Shown: in pieces, positions 12,271 to 33,082 of the stretch
Position numbering within the stretch: the first letter of the stretch is position 1
Layout of the letters: the number at the start of each line of letters is the position of its first letter
Source: Lutjanus erythropterus
Taxonomy: Eukaryota; Chordata; Actinopteri; Lutjaniformes; Lutjanidae
Reading direction: 5' to 3'
NCBI GenBank assembly: GCA_020091685.1
Contig: CM034610.1
Span: forward strand, 25,146,094 to 25,210,093
Length of the DNA: 64,000 bases
Translations under genes and position numbers: made by a program
Notes under the pieces: generated by a model
What the model was told of the DNA's origin: nothing
Database searches by the model: none
The model's input: the letters and a program-made list of their open reading frames with translations, nothing else

Positions 12271-12371
12271 CACTCAGTTGCCAGTTTATTAGGTACACTT
12301 AATGCAACCTAATACATTGCATACTGCATTAGTTTTAGCCAGGTGTACCTAATAAACTGGGAACTGAGTGT
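12271..12371. mobile_element. Short palindromic MITE
   Basis: About 28 bp at the left end, containing GCCAGTTTATTAGGTACAC, is repeated inverted at the right end as GTGTACCTAATAAACTGG, with ACTCAG/CTGAGT termini. The core of about 45 bp is AT-rich. The GTTTATTAGGTACAC motif belongs to a widespread vertebrate MITE. I cannot name its superfamily because no clear target duplication is visible. Confidence 0.75.
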
Positions 12372-13038
12372 AGGTTTCACACTAAAGACGACACTTCACC
12401 TTTGAGCTTTCATTTTTCTCTTGAGAAAAACATTATCTGAGTTGGTCATGTATTTGAAAACTCCCCAGGCTCACTGCATGAATATTTGCAATCAGAATTT
12501 GCTTCTTTATGCAGCTGTTTCACTTTTTCTATCACACTGTTTCAGTGTAGGTTAAATAAAGATGTTGATCTCACTGAACTACTTTAAACCTGGCCGTTTT
12601 TCTTTGTTTCCTGACTTTTTAGAGAGTTTCTAAAGGTTAGAATATATAATAAAAAGCAAAGTATCATATGCCTGGCACTAATACTGAAAGTTTGACTTCA
12701 TTCTTGAAACGTAACATTTAAAAAAAAATCCTATTTTTTTCCCTTATGCTTGGTTCTAATACTCTTCTGTAAATATCAAGATATTGGAACACAAACAGAT
12801 CTTGAAATGCGGAGAGATGGAGACGTAACTAAAGTGTACTAACCACCACACCCACATTTATGGAAATCAGTTTCTGAGCTTTTAAGGATCCTAATTTTAA
12901 TTTGGGCCTTTTTAGGCCTTTCCAGTTGTCATTTAAAAAGAAATCTGATGTAAATGATGTCCAGATAGCTTGTCAGAAAAAGCTGTAAGGTGAAAAGATA
13001 TGAATCATTTATCCCCTTACCTCTCTCTCTCCTTCAGT

Positions 13039-13692
13039 CAGGGGTCTGCAACCTGAGGCTCCAGAGCTCTTTAGCTCCTCTCCAGTGGCTCCCTGTGACT
13101 TTGGCAAAAAATGATATGGAAATGAATAACATATTTTTAAAAATATTTTTCATGTTTCATTGTTGTAGGTCTATGAAAAAGTTGAGACAGCTCAAAATCT
13201 TTAGCCAACATACTACATGCATCAGTTTTGAGCCCAAGTTTTACCAACTACTGATGTTATGTTGAGATAATTTACTTTTCTTCTTTAGATAAATTTAAAT
13301 ATTTGAATTTTAGAAACCCCAAAATGTTGTATTAAAAAAACACTTTTAGCGTAAACCATTTAATATCACAGTTAACTGTGACCAAATTTTGTGAAACAAT
13401 TTTTTTTTACTTTAACTTTTACTATAAATTTATCTAAGGAAGAACAGTAAATTATCTCAACTAAAGGTCAGCAGAAAGTTTGAGTTGGGCACAAAACTCA
13501 AAAATCTATTACAGTATGTTGTACACCAAATTAAAAAAAAAAAAAAAAAGTGTTAATATTTGATCAACTAAAATATCAAAAACTGTCTGTCTTCTTGAGT
13601 CTCCATAAGTTATGGCTGCCAAAAAAAAGTCCCCCCCCCCCACTTTTTTGGCCAAAAATGGCTCTTTTGATCATAAAGGTTGCAGACCCCTG
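13039..13692 (+). mobile_element. Complete hAT-type MITE with target-site duplication
   Basis: The left end CAGGGGTCTGCAACCT (13039-13054) is matched inverted by AGGTTGCAGACCCCTG at the right end. Flanking 8-mers CCTTCAGT (13031-13038) and CCTTAGGT (13693-13700) agree at 6 of 8 positions, fitting a decayed 8-bp hAT duplication. The interior is AT-rich with A and C runs and no transposase. A related fragment lies at 451-580. Confidence 0.75.
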
Positions 13693-13779
13693 CCTTAGGT
13701 TTTATACTTTTTCCTTCCAAAAAGAGCAGGAAATTAATGTCACGGTTGACCCCAAAATTAAATATACACATTTTCCCTC

Positions 13780-14025
13780 TTACCTGTAGTGCTGTTTATC
13801 CATCTAGATAGATTTGGTGTGAGTTGCAGGGTTTTGGAGATATTGGCTGTAGAGATGTTTGCCTTCTGGCCAATATAATAAAAGGGTTACATACATTACA
13901 GTTAAATACATTTGAAAAATTCAACCCTCTGTGTGTCTCTTTCCAGAAATCATGACTTGGTTACTCAAGTTAATCTACAGACCTTGTTGTGAGCAGTTTC
14001 ACGTAGTAAGTACTTTCTAACTATT
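13780..14025 (+). mobile_element. Dispersed repeat family A, copy 1
   Basis: It contains AGTGCTGTTTATCCATCTAG, GAGTTGCAGGGTTTTGGAGA and, further on, CCAGAAATCATGAC and GAGCAGTTTCACGTAGTA. The same ordered words occur at 14690-15020 (reverse), 19380-20610 and 58384-58625. The family ends GGTGAACTGTCCCTTTAA where complete, a TTAA-bounded terminus. Confidence 0.65.
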
Positions 14026-14689
14026 GGATGGAGCTCCCAGGTCTGAAAAGTGAAGCCAATGCACAGGGTGTGTTAAACCTGAATTCTTTCTAATGGTCAA
14101 CAGGGGGCGACACCACTGGTTGCAAAAAGAAGTCAGACTGTATGCAGTCTTATGAGAAAATGACCCCACCTGTCACTTGATTTATAACTTCAGTTAATTT
14201 TTCCCTGGTAAGTTGATGGTTTCAATTGCTAGTTTCAAGTCTTCATCAGTACAGGTTGAAGTTCACTTCATAAATTATGGCGGGTCTACTGTGTGACTTG
14301 ACAAGTCATTCTGAGTCCATCCAGTGCAACACAGGACTCACGAAACTCAAATCAAACCGTCAAACTAGACTGATCAAATATGGATCAAGATTCTCTTACT
14401 ACATGGTGTATTTCTTGCCTAATTTTTTTTCAGAAACATAATTTGGAACAGAGTTTTGTTGAAATACGAGAAAGATCGTGACCACGCAGGTCGCCATTAT
14501 TCCCTGCTGAACAGACGAGCCAAAACCAAGCACAGCGCAAGCTGCAGTATGTCAATCAGCAGCTCTACCCTCTCGTCAGTACTCCACATGCTCTGGTTGC
14601 AAAAATCCAAGATGGCAACCCAGGTCGTTTCACGGCGCTGTCATGAGCACAAGCCTCTCATCCATGAGTAGATGCACGCTTCCTTCTGC

Positions 14690-15020
14690 AGGTCTCTGCT
14701 GGGTGTAGTTCAGTAAAAAGAAAATAGTTCCTACATGAAACTGCTCACAATAAGGTCTTTGGATTATCTTGAATAATCCGATCATGATTTCTGGAGACAT
14801 TCCTTTTGAAATTTTCAAATATATTTCTTTGTGCTTTGAGCGCCACAAGCTGACAGCCATTTAGTCCCATTATATTAGAGAGAAGGCAGACACCTCCACG
14901 GCTGATATCTCCAAAACTCTGCAGCTCACACCAAAACAATCATGAAGGATCAACAGCACTGCACGTAAGAAGAGAAATCTGTATTTTTGATTTCTGGGGG
15001 AACTGTCCCTTTAACATAAT
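14690..15020 (-). mobile_element. Dispersed repeat family A, inverted copy 2
   Basis: On the minus strand this starts TTAAAGGGACAGTTC near 15015 and continues through the same words as copy 1, in reverse relative to it. It sits about 115 bp past the stop codon of the LRR gene and may contribute to its 3' UTR. Confidence 0.65.
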
Positions 15021-15132
15021 TAAAGAAAGCTTTAAAGGAGATCTAAATATAGAGCTGAGGTCTTGATGCAACATGACATTGTGTGGTCGGCTACAATCTG
15101 TTATGCAACAGCATCCACTCATCGTCCACACG

Positions 15133-17568
15133 TCATTTGTCTTGTCTCTCTGACTCTGCATCACTCGCAGCCTGTTTGTTCTTGCGGTTGTGCTCTGCTT
15201 TGACCAGAGCACCAATCACAGCGAGCATCACAGTGATGGTGATGACGAGCACCGATGCCGTCTCAACGAGACACAGCTGGCTGTCCAGCGATGTCAGGGA
15301 GCTGCCGGCCAGCTGGGCGGGAGCGTGACAGATGATGTCGCCGTAGTCGTACACGTGCAGGTGTCGAACATGATGGATCTTGCCGAAGACGCGCTGCAGC
15401 TCGCAGTCGCAGGTCCAGGGGTTGGAGGACATCTGGAGGTGGGTGGTGGTGGTCTGGAGCTTCAGGAAGGTCTTGAACCTGATGTGCTGCAGCTGGTTTC
15501 CCTGGAGACCGAGCAGAGTGAGACTGCGCAGGGGAGCCAGGGCTTCGGCCTCGATCGCTGAGATGTTGTTGTGTCCGAGCAGCAGCACCTCCAGGCGCTG
15601 CTGCCGGCTCAGCAGCCCGTCTTTCAGCACGTTCAGCTGGTTCCCCTCCAAGTTCAGGAGGCTCAGTCGAGACAGGCTGCTGAAAGCTCTGACGTCCATC
15701 GACCGGATGCGGTTGTAACTGAGGTCCAGTTTCCTCAGGCTCTCGAACTCGGCCAGCGCAGCAGACTCGAGGTGCTGCAGCAGGTTGTGGTCCAGCCGGA
15801 GCTCCAGGAGGGAGGACATACTGTGAGAGAAGGTCTGAGGGAGCCAACGCAGACGGTTAAAACTCAGGTCCAACCTCTCCAGAAACTGCAGCGAGGACAG
15901 ACACTGAAATGAAACAGGACAGAAATTAGCCATCAGTCCTGACAAGCAGAAAGTTTTTAACTGGTTATGAAACAGTATCATTTTATTACTGATACCTCTG
16001 TATGACCTGCATAAGCAAACGAGACCATCAGCGAGAAGACTGGCTATTACAGGTGCACAGTGACATCATTATTTGTATCTGTATCTATTCAACCAACATT
16101 ATCTGTATCTGTATTCAGTTAGGAGACCAGAAGTGAGCGTCGTATAAGAGGTCGCATTAAATGTCGCAATGTTCAATATTCATTGCGCCTGGAGGGGATC
16201 ATGCAATCGTTTGCGTGTGTGCGTTTGTGCGTGATTGACCTGTGGACCTAAAGCTTGTCTGCAGCTAATCTCACTCATGACTGTGATACAGAATTTTTGA
16301 AAAATCTTGAGAAACCTTTCTTTTTTTTTATGGCTCCACGCCGAGGACACGAACGTGATATCTCAAGAACGCCTTGAGGGAATCAGAGGTGAAAAGTACA
16401 AATACTTTGTTACTGTACTTAAGTAGAGTTTTCAAGAATCTGAACTTTACTTGAGTGTTTATTTTTTAGACAACTTTTTACTTTCACTTGCTACATTTTA
16501 ACACAAATATCTGTACTTTCTACTCCTTACATTTTCAAAACAGGGTTGTTACTTTAGTTTTAATTTGAAGGGAATAATTGATTATTTTATGTACTGATTA
16601 CTGATTATTTTTGTTTTGCATCACTGCACATCACCTTCCCAACATGAAGACTAATCTCAACCTAAATTGATGGGACAATTAACACAGAAAAAAACGATTC
16701 CTTGGTGTTTCAATCAGTGTACATCACACATGACAGATGTAACAAAACAAAAAAAAACTACGTAAAAGACACAACAAGAAGACTTAACAAAACAAAAACA
16801 TAATGAGGAAAATGACGAAAAAGACATAGCAAGACATAAGCGAAGACAAAACTATGAAAAGACGTAATAAGATGCAAATGACATAAAAGACGAAAAATCT
16901 GTACTTCTCAATGTCACTTTGGGCTTTTGAGCACTAAACATTTATTCTATAAACCAGAAAAATTATTAGATTAATTGATGATGATAAATTTCTATAATAT
17001 GTAAATCTGAATTAGTTACATTTCCATAAGCTCCAAGATTAAATACTGCTTACACAATACTTAATTACAAGTAAAAATCCTTATAAACTGAGTATTATGA
17101 GCTGAAAGTACTTAAAATATTAGAAGTAAAAGTACTCAATGTGCAGAAAAAATGGTCTTTGTAAGTATTACGTCACTATTTTGCAATTGAAGTTATTACT
17201 TGCGCATTATTTTTGCATTTTTGCTGAAAAAGTATTAAACAGAATCTAAACAAAAAATGAAATGCACAGTGTTTTGGTACCTGTGGCTGCAGAGTCTGGA
17301 TGCTGTTGTTGGACATCAGGAGGATCTTGAGCGACCACAGCCCCATGAAGGACCTGGTTCGGACCTCCGTGAGCTTGTTCCCGCTCAGGTCCAGCAGCCA
17401 GGTGCCGTGGGGGACGCTGGGAGGGACCCAGACCAGGCCTCGACTCCGGCAGTCCACCAGGTTGGAGGACTCGTAGCACAGGCAGTGGCTGGGACACAGC
17501 TTGAAGGCCAACACCGTGTTCAGGAGGAGAGGCATCACGTAGAGCATCATGCAGCCACTCAGAGGCAT
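15133..17568 (-). CDS. Leucine-rich-repeat single-pass membrane protein, family unassigned
   Basis: There are two coding exons, 17568-17281 (96 codons) and 15903-15133 (256 codons plus stop), joined in phase 0 (CACAG|GTACC donor, TTTCAG acceptor), giving 352 residues. Residues 1-21 form a signal peptide. An LRRNT cap has Cys25, Cys29, Cys31 and Cys40. About eight LRRs follow (LDLSGNKL, LDLSFNRL, LRLDHNLL, LDLSYNRI, LNLEGNQL, LLLGHNNI, LGLQGNQL). An LRRCT cap starts NPWTCDC and is followed by a transmembrane helix (about 312-330) and a 22-residue basic, then polar, tail. It should be a cell-surface recognition or channel-accessory protein. The layout resembles LRRC26/38/52/55 BK-channel gamma subunits and LRRC3-type proteins, but I cannot assign it. 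It lies between tmem101 and lsm12, genes that are adjacent in human as I recall. Its intron carries a family B repeat. Confidence 0.88.
16385..17155 (+). mobile_element. Dispersed repeat family B, copy 1
   Basis: It starts with GAAAAGTACAAATACTTTGT and CTGTACTTAAGTAGAGTTTT, includes ATATCTGTACTTTCTACTCC, and ends near GTAAAAGTACTCAATGTGCAG. Internally, 16745-16885 is a purine-rich run of GACATAA/GACGAAA-like units. A second copy at 19496-20400 has the same edges and a much longer internal run. It lies in the LRR gene intron. Confidence 0.65.
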
Positions 17569-18054
17569 CTTCTGTTTACATCAGACTCTCATCGCTCCTG
17601 CTGTATGCATCTCCCCTCAGAGCAAATCCAAAAGAAGCCGTTTCAGTGGCATGATACTGATGTCATTTCTCTATGAGCAAACATTGAATATTCCTGATTA
17701 GAGAGGGATTATGGGCTTAAACAGATAATCACAAAACATAAACCGTATCTGGGGACAAACCTGGTCTGTTTTGGACCATCTCCTGAAATAAGGATTTACA
17801 TCTGCTACTGTATTTACATACATAAAGCTGTTTTCATTTATGAGAGCAGTTATTCATCTTTGTATGTCTGCATCACATTTCATAAGATTATATGGATCTT
17901 TCATAACTAAATCTCTGAGTTGATGAGGGAATTAAGTTACCAGTCATGGAAAAGATGACACAGGATTAAATTATTCGTCAAAGTCATGTCTGAATCTCTT
18001 TTGCATGTTCAAAATTAATTGGATGTTATGAAAAAATCAAGTATCTATACAGCA

Positions 18055-18240
18055 CTGTGGATCAACTGATCGATTAATCAACAATTAAATTCATGATGAA
18101 ATGATAAATGTCCAATTCCTCAAAAAACAGCTTCTCAAATTTGAATGGCGTCACCTTGCCCATTTTCTGGACAACAACTAATTGATGAATCGAGAAGATA
18201 ATCAATTAAGAAAATAATCATTAGTTGCAGCCATAATTAG
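18055..18240 (+). repeat. Dispersed repeat family C copy
   Basis: It contains CAGCTTCTCAAATTTGAATG and GAAAATAATCATTAGTTGCA followed by GCC. The word order is the same as in the copy at 11345-11605. Confidence 0.6.
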
Positions 18241-19267
18241 TAGGCAGAAATGTCATTATTTTGGCATAATTCTAACAATCGATCAATTGTTTAAGTTATT
18301 TTAAAGCATAAATCTTAACATAACGGCTTATCAAATGTGAATATTTACATGTTTTAATTGTCCTTTATGAAAATAAATAAATTGGATTTTTCTGTAGTTT
18401 GTTGGGACAAAACAACATCTGATTTACTCAACTTGAACTTCAGGAAATTGTGATAATTTACCGCTGGTGAGCTCAGAGTGTCCTCTTCAATGCCCCTATG
18501 ATAGATAAAACATGGTAAAATGCCCTCTAGGGCGCACTACCATTGAATCAAAGGTGATAAACTGTCCTCTAAGCTGTGCTTCCAGTGGACAAAATATAGA
18601 CGTGCTCTCTGGGGTGGACAGTAGATGATCAAGTTCTCCCTCCTGATCCTGTGGGAAAAAAAATATGATACGATGCCAAAAAATGCTGCCCTGCATGCTA
18701 GAAAATTATTTGACCTCTAAATGATTAAAAGAAATTGAATATTTCCCCATGTGTTTTTATCACAGAGGTGCAGTAACTGTTGTACTTTAAATCAGGTTAA
18801 TTTAACCCAGGGTTTGGAACCGTTTCACCGTAGTTGCATCATGACTTTTGGCGTGCTGCTGCCTCACAGCACACAGCTCTCACCCCTCAGACAGTCTGAG
18901 CCTGCCGCTGGACAAAAATCAATAAATCAATCATTAAAAGAAGTGTTACTTGCAGACCGACTTATAACTAATCTTAAAATTTTGCTGTACTTCCAGCCAG
19001 ATTCAATCTCAGTGTTTTCCTGTCAAGTGCCCTTTGCTCTGAAGGACAAAAAATGGCATAAACATAAATAAATGCAGAAATGTTTTTTTCTGTATTTCTT
19101 TCTTTTATTTGTGTTTGTCATTTTTTTGTCCTTCACACTTTGCCACCCAGAGGACAACAGAAACTGTCAACAAGCAGCTTTAGAGAAACCAGAGGCTTAA
19201 AGACATTTGAATAATTAATTTGAAACAGTGATGGCTTCAGTTCCCTGTTGTTACACAGATGCATCAC

Positions 19268-19296
19268 AATCAATCAATCAATCAATCAATCAATCC
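19268..19296. repeat. (ATCA)n microsatellite
   Basis: About seven uninterrupted ATCA/CAAT units. Confidence 0.9.
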
Positions 19297-19379
19297 CCAG
19301 AAGAAACCAGAATGTTGTCCATTAAAACTATCTGCTAACTAAAATATATATCTGCTTAAAAAGCAGATATATATTTTTC

Positions 19380-20610
19380 CTTTCATCTGCAGTGCTATTT
19401 ATCCATCCAGATTCCTTTGGTGAGAGTTGCAGAGTTTTGGAGATATCAGCTGTAGAGATGTCAGCTTGTGGTGCTCAAAGCGCCAAAAAATACATCTGAA
19501 GAACTCAACAGCAACGTCTCTTTAATGAACTGCAAATACTTCAATACTGTTTTTAAGTAAAGTTTTCAGGTAGCTGTACTTTACTTCAGTATTTTTCTAA
19601 CAACTTTTTACTTTTACTCCCAATTTTTGAGCACAAATATCTGTACTTCTTACATTTTCAAAACAGGTTTGTTACCCAAGTTCTTTATGCAAAAGTCATA
19701 ACAAGACATAAGACAAAAAAGACGCAACGACATAAATGACATAAGACAAAAGACGTAACAAGACGAAAAAGACATAAAAGATCAAAATATGAAAAGACTT
19801 AACAGGACGAAATAAGACAGACCAAGACAAAAAAAGACATGACATAAGGTGTAAAAAGGAAAAATGACATAAGACGAAAAGGTTTTAAGACAACACAAAA
19901 CACATAGTAAGATGAAAAATACAGAACAAAATGTAAAACGATGTAAAACAAAGAAAAAAAGATGAAACGAAACGACATGGCATGTTAACAATACACAAGA
20001 CGAAAAACGAACAAAAAAGTAACAAGAAAAACGGCATAAAATGAAAAAGACAAGTTGAAAGACGCAACAAGATGAAAGATGTACGGAGACATAACGTGTA
20101 CGAAGACAAATGTAACAGGACGACTTCAGATGTAACGAGAGATGAGACGAAAAAGACGCAAAAAAAACGACAACAAAAAAGTGTCGTAAAGAGGTAGCAA
20201 GAAGTAAAACATGTAAAAAAGACAAAAAAGTCGTAACAGGACGACAAAGACTTAAGACAAAAAAAGATGAAGACGACAGAGCAGCAGGTAGAAATGTCCT
20301 TCAGAGGCCACCTTACTTTTTCACCGAGTACATTTCAGGACCTGTAGTTTTTCACTTTAACTTTAGTAAAGGAGTTGAATTAGCACTCTGAGAAAAAAGT
20401 GTGCACACCTTCCAGAAATCATGACCATGTTACTAAAGACAATCCTCACACTTGGGAGCAGTTTCATGTACAGTAGAAACTATTTTCTTTCTACTGTAGA
20501 GAGAAAATACTCACAAAAACAACCTGGATGAATAAAATAGCACAACAGACCAAAAGAAAAAATGTTTGTGTTTGTCATGTTTTGATTATGGGGTGAACTG
20601 TCCCTTTAAG
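19380..20610 (+). mobile_element. Family A element (copy 3) split by a nested family B element
   Basis: The left half of family A (19380-19495, ending AACAGCAACGTCTCTTTAAT) and the right half (20405-20610, starting TTCCAGAAATCATGACCA and ending GAACTGTCCCTTTAA) are continuous in other copies. Here they are separated by about 900 bp that begins and ends like family B at 16385-17155. This is a nested insertion. Confidence 0.65.
19686..20280 (+). repeat. Diverged GACRNAA tandem array inside family B
   Basis: About 590 bp of variants of GACATAA, GACAAAA, GACGAAA and GACGTAACAA. The strand is nearly free of pyrimidine runs, so long Phe/Cys/Ser-rich frames appear on the minus strand; these are not genes. 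The matching tract in the family B copy at 16385-17155 is only about 140 bp. Confidence 0.7.
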
Positions 20611-20826
20611 GATGACTGAGGGTCGCATTGAGTTCTCAAGCCACAAATATGCAAGCTTAGTATTTTTCCCTTAAATACGTCCCACAGTTGTTACATACTT
20701 TGAGTAATTCCTGTTCTCTCAGGGTTAAAACCAAGAATGACTACAGCGTGTTAATGAATTCATTCCTCAGGAGACCTTCAAAAAGTTGTTGAAAATTACA
20801 GTATTACAGTCAGAATTTTTGTTACT

Positions 20827-20832
20827 TTTATT
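20827..20832 (-). terminator. Candidate poly(A) signal of lsm12
   Basis: AATAAA on the minus strand lies 490 bp past the lsm12 stop codon. It is a plausible position but unverified. Confidence 0.35.
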
Positions 20833-21321
20833 TTAGAAAATGTCCTTTAAAGTGTGGCATTTCAAGTCACATTTTGTTTAAAATACAGAAAATACAGACA
20901 GTAGAACATGGATACAGCAAAAAAGGAAACAATGACAGAAAATAAAGCTAACAAGCCTTTCTGACTGCTCTAGTTTTCTCTTTTTGAAATGGAACTGAAG
21001 GCAAAGGAAGGAGGGCGGAAAAAGAAAAAGTTTCAGGGACAAGGGGAGAGGAGTGGGGGCAGAATGAGACAAGTTAGTTAAGGAAACTATGGTTGCTTTA
21101 TGGTTCATGATTAAATTATTCTTTATAAAGTCTAATTTAAGATTTCATCTTTCCTCTTTCTTTTTTGTCTTTTTCATTTAATGGTATTTTGATCTTCTGG
21201 ATCCAGGGCCCTCAGCGCTCCTCCTTGTGGTCTCAGACTGAGGACAAGGAATGCCGACTTAGTCTGGCAGTGGGAACAAAACCACCCACGTCGCCTTCCC
21301 CGGCCGACCCACACTGCCAAC

Positions 21322-32325
<11,004 letters not shown>

Positions 32326-32576
32326 TTACGTAAAACGACGCGATGTCGTAGTGAGACGAAACCTGGGCGTGTCGAAGTGCGTAGAAGGGCCATTCATTCC
32401 CATACAATGACTTATATTTACCATTCCATCTGTATAACTCAACGTCATATCATTAAATTTTCTTCTAAACGCTTTAATAGTAAATTTAATGTACCTATAA
32501 TCCCATTAATCGAAGTTGAAAACTGTGGCTTTGTCTCCCGATCGTCACTTAACGGGAACCCTAAACCCGCGAAAGA

Positions 32577-32586
32577 TCTCGCGAGA
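32577..32586. promoter_or_regulatory. TCTCGCGAGA palindrome 1
   Basis: A perfect 10-bp CGCG-element palindrome. This motif is known from TATA-less, often bidirectional vertebrate promoters and is bound by factors such as ZBTB33/Kaiso or BANP. It lies 282 bp upstream of the lsm12 start. Confidence 0.75.
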
Positions 32587-32736
32587 GTGTCAATTTAAGC
32601 CAAGCTTATGATATTTACCACACTCTAGCCACGTTTTATTGAACTTACTGTTAAGCAGTCCTTAATCTTAGTATTTCCATATTATAAAATGTAATTTATT
32701 TGTATAACTTGGGAAATAGAGAAACAATGCTTGCAA

Positions 32737-32746
32737 TCTCGCGAGA
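32737..32746. promoter_or_regulatory. TCTCGCGAGA palindrome 2
   Basis: The second perfect copy, exactly 160 bp from the first and 337 bp upstream of the g6pc3 start. A half-like CTCGCGA also occurs at 32825-32831. Confidence 0.75.
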
Positions 32747-33082
32747 GTTTCAAAATTAAGGGTTACCTTCTAGACCCATGTATTCTAATACGATGGCGTA
32801 TATTTACAGTTTAATATATTAAACCTCGCGATATACCATTAAATTCTCTGTCAAATTCTTCAGTTGTTAATTCGATGTAAATATAATTCCATTCATGAAA
32901 GGTGAAAATTGTGGCTTTGTCTCCCTTTCAGCCACTTTCCAGTCAGAGTGCTCCCTCTACTGGAGCTATGACGGTACTGCCAGCTGGGCTGTAGCACTTC
33001 CTGAAGTACAAGATAATCAGGACTGCGTTTTGACTTTTCATCGTCATCGTTTTCATCGTTTATGTAGAGAAAGGACGTAGGA

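Larger units (their letters stand above)
10837..15132. other. tmem101 3' UTR and intergenic DNA, repeat-rich
   Basis: The tmem101 3' UTR starts at 10837, with a candidate poly(A) signal at 11887. The remainder holds family C (11345-11605), a palindromic MITE (12271-12371), a hAT MITE (13039-13692) and two family A copies facing each other (13780-14025, 14690-15020). No further gene was seen. Confidence 0.55.
17569..21321. other. LRR gene upstream region and repeat-filled intergenic DNA
   Basis: No further gene is supported. The contents are a family C copy (18055-18240), an ATCA microsatellite (19268-19296), a nested family A/B insertion (19380-20610), and the probable lsm12 3' UTR from about 20810 to 21321. 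A 147-codon minus frame at 19782-20225 is a product of the purine repeat. Confidence 0.55.

Noticed and set aside
15190-15912. Plus-strand and alternative minus-strand frames over the LRR exon
   Set aside because: The minus frame with repeated LxxLxLxxN motifs is the coding one; the others have biased, domain-less translations.
19782-20225. 147-codon and 120-codon minus-strand frames
   Set aside because: They are artefacts of the GACRNAA purine array, whose complement lacks stop codons; the products are Phe/Cys/Ser low-complexity.
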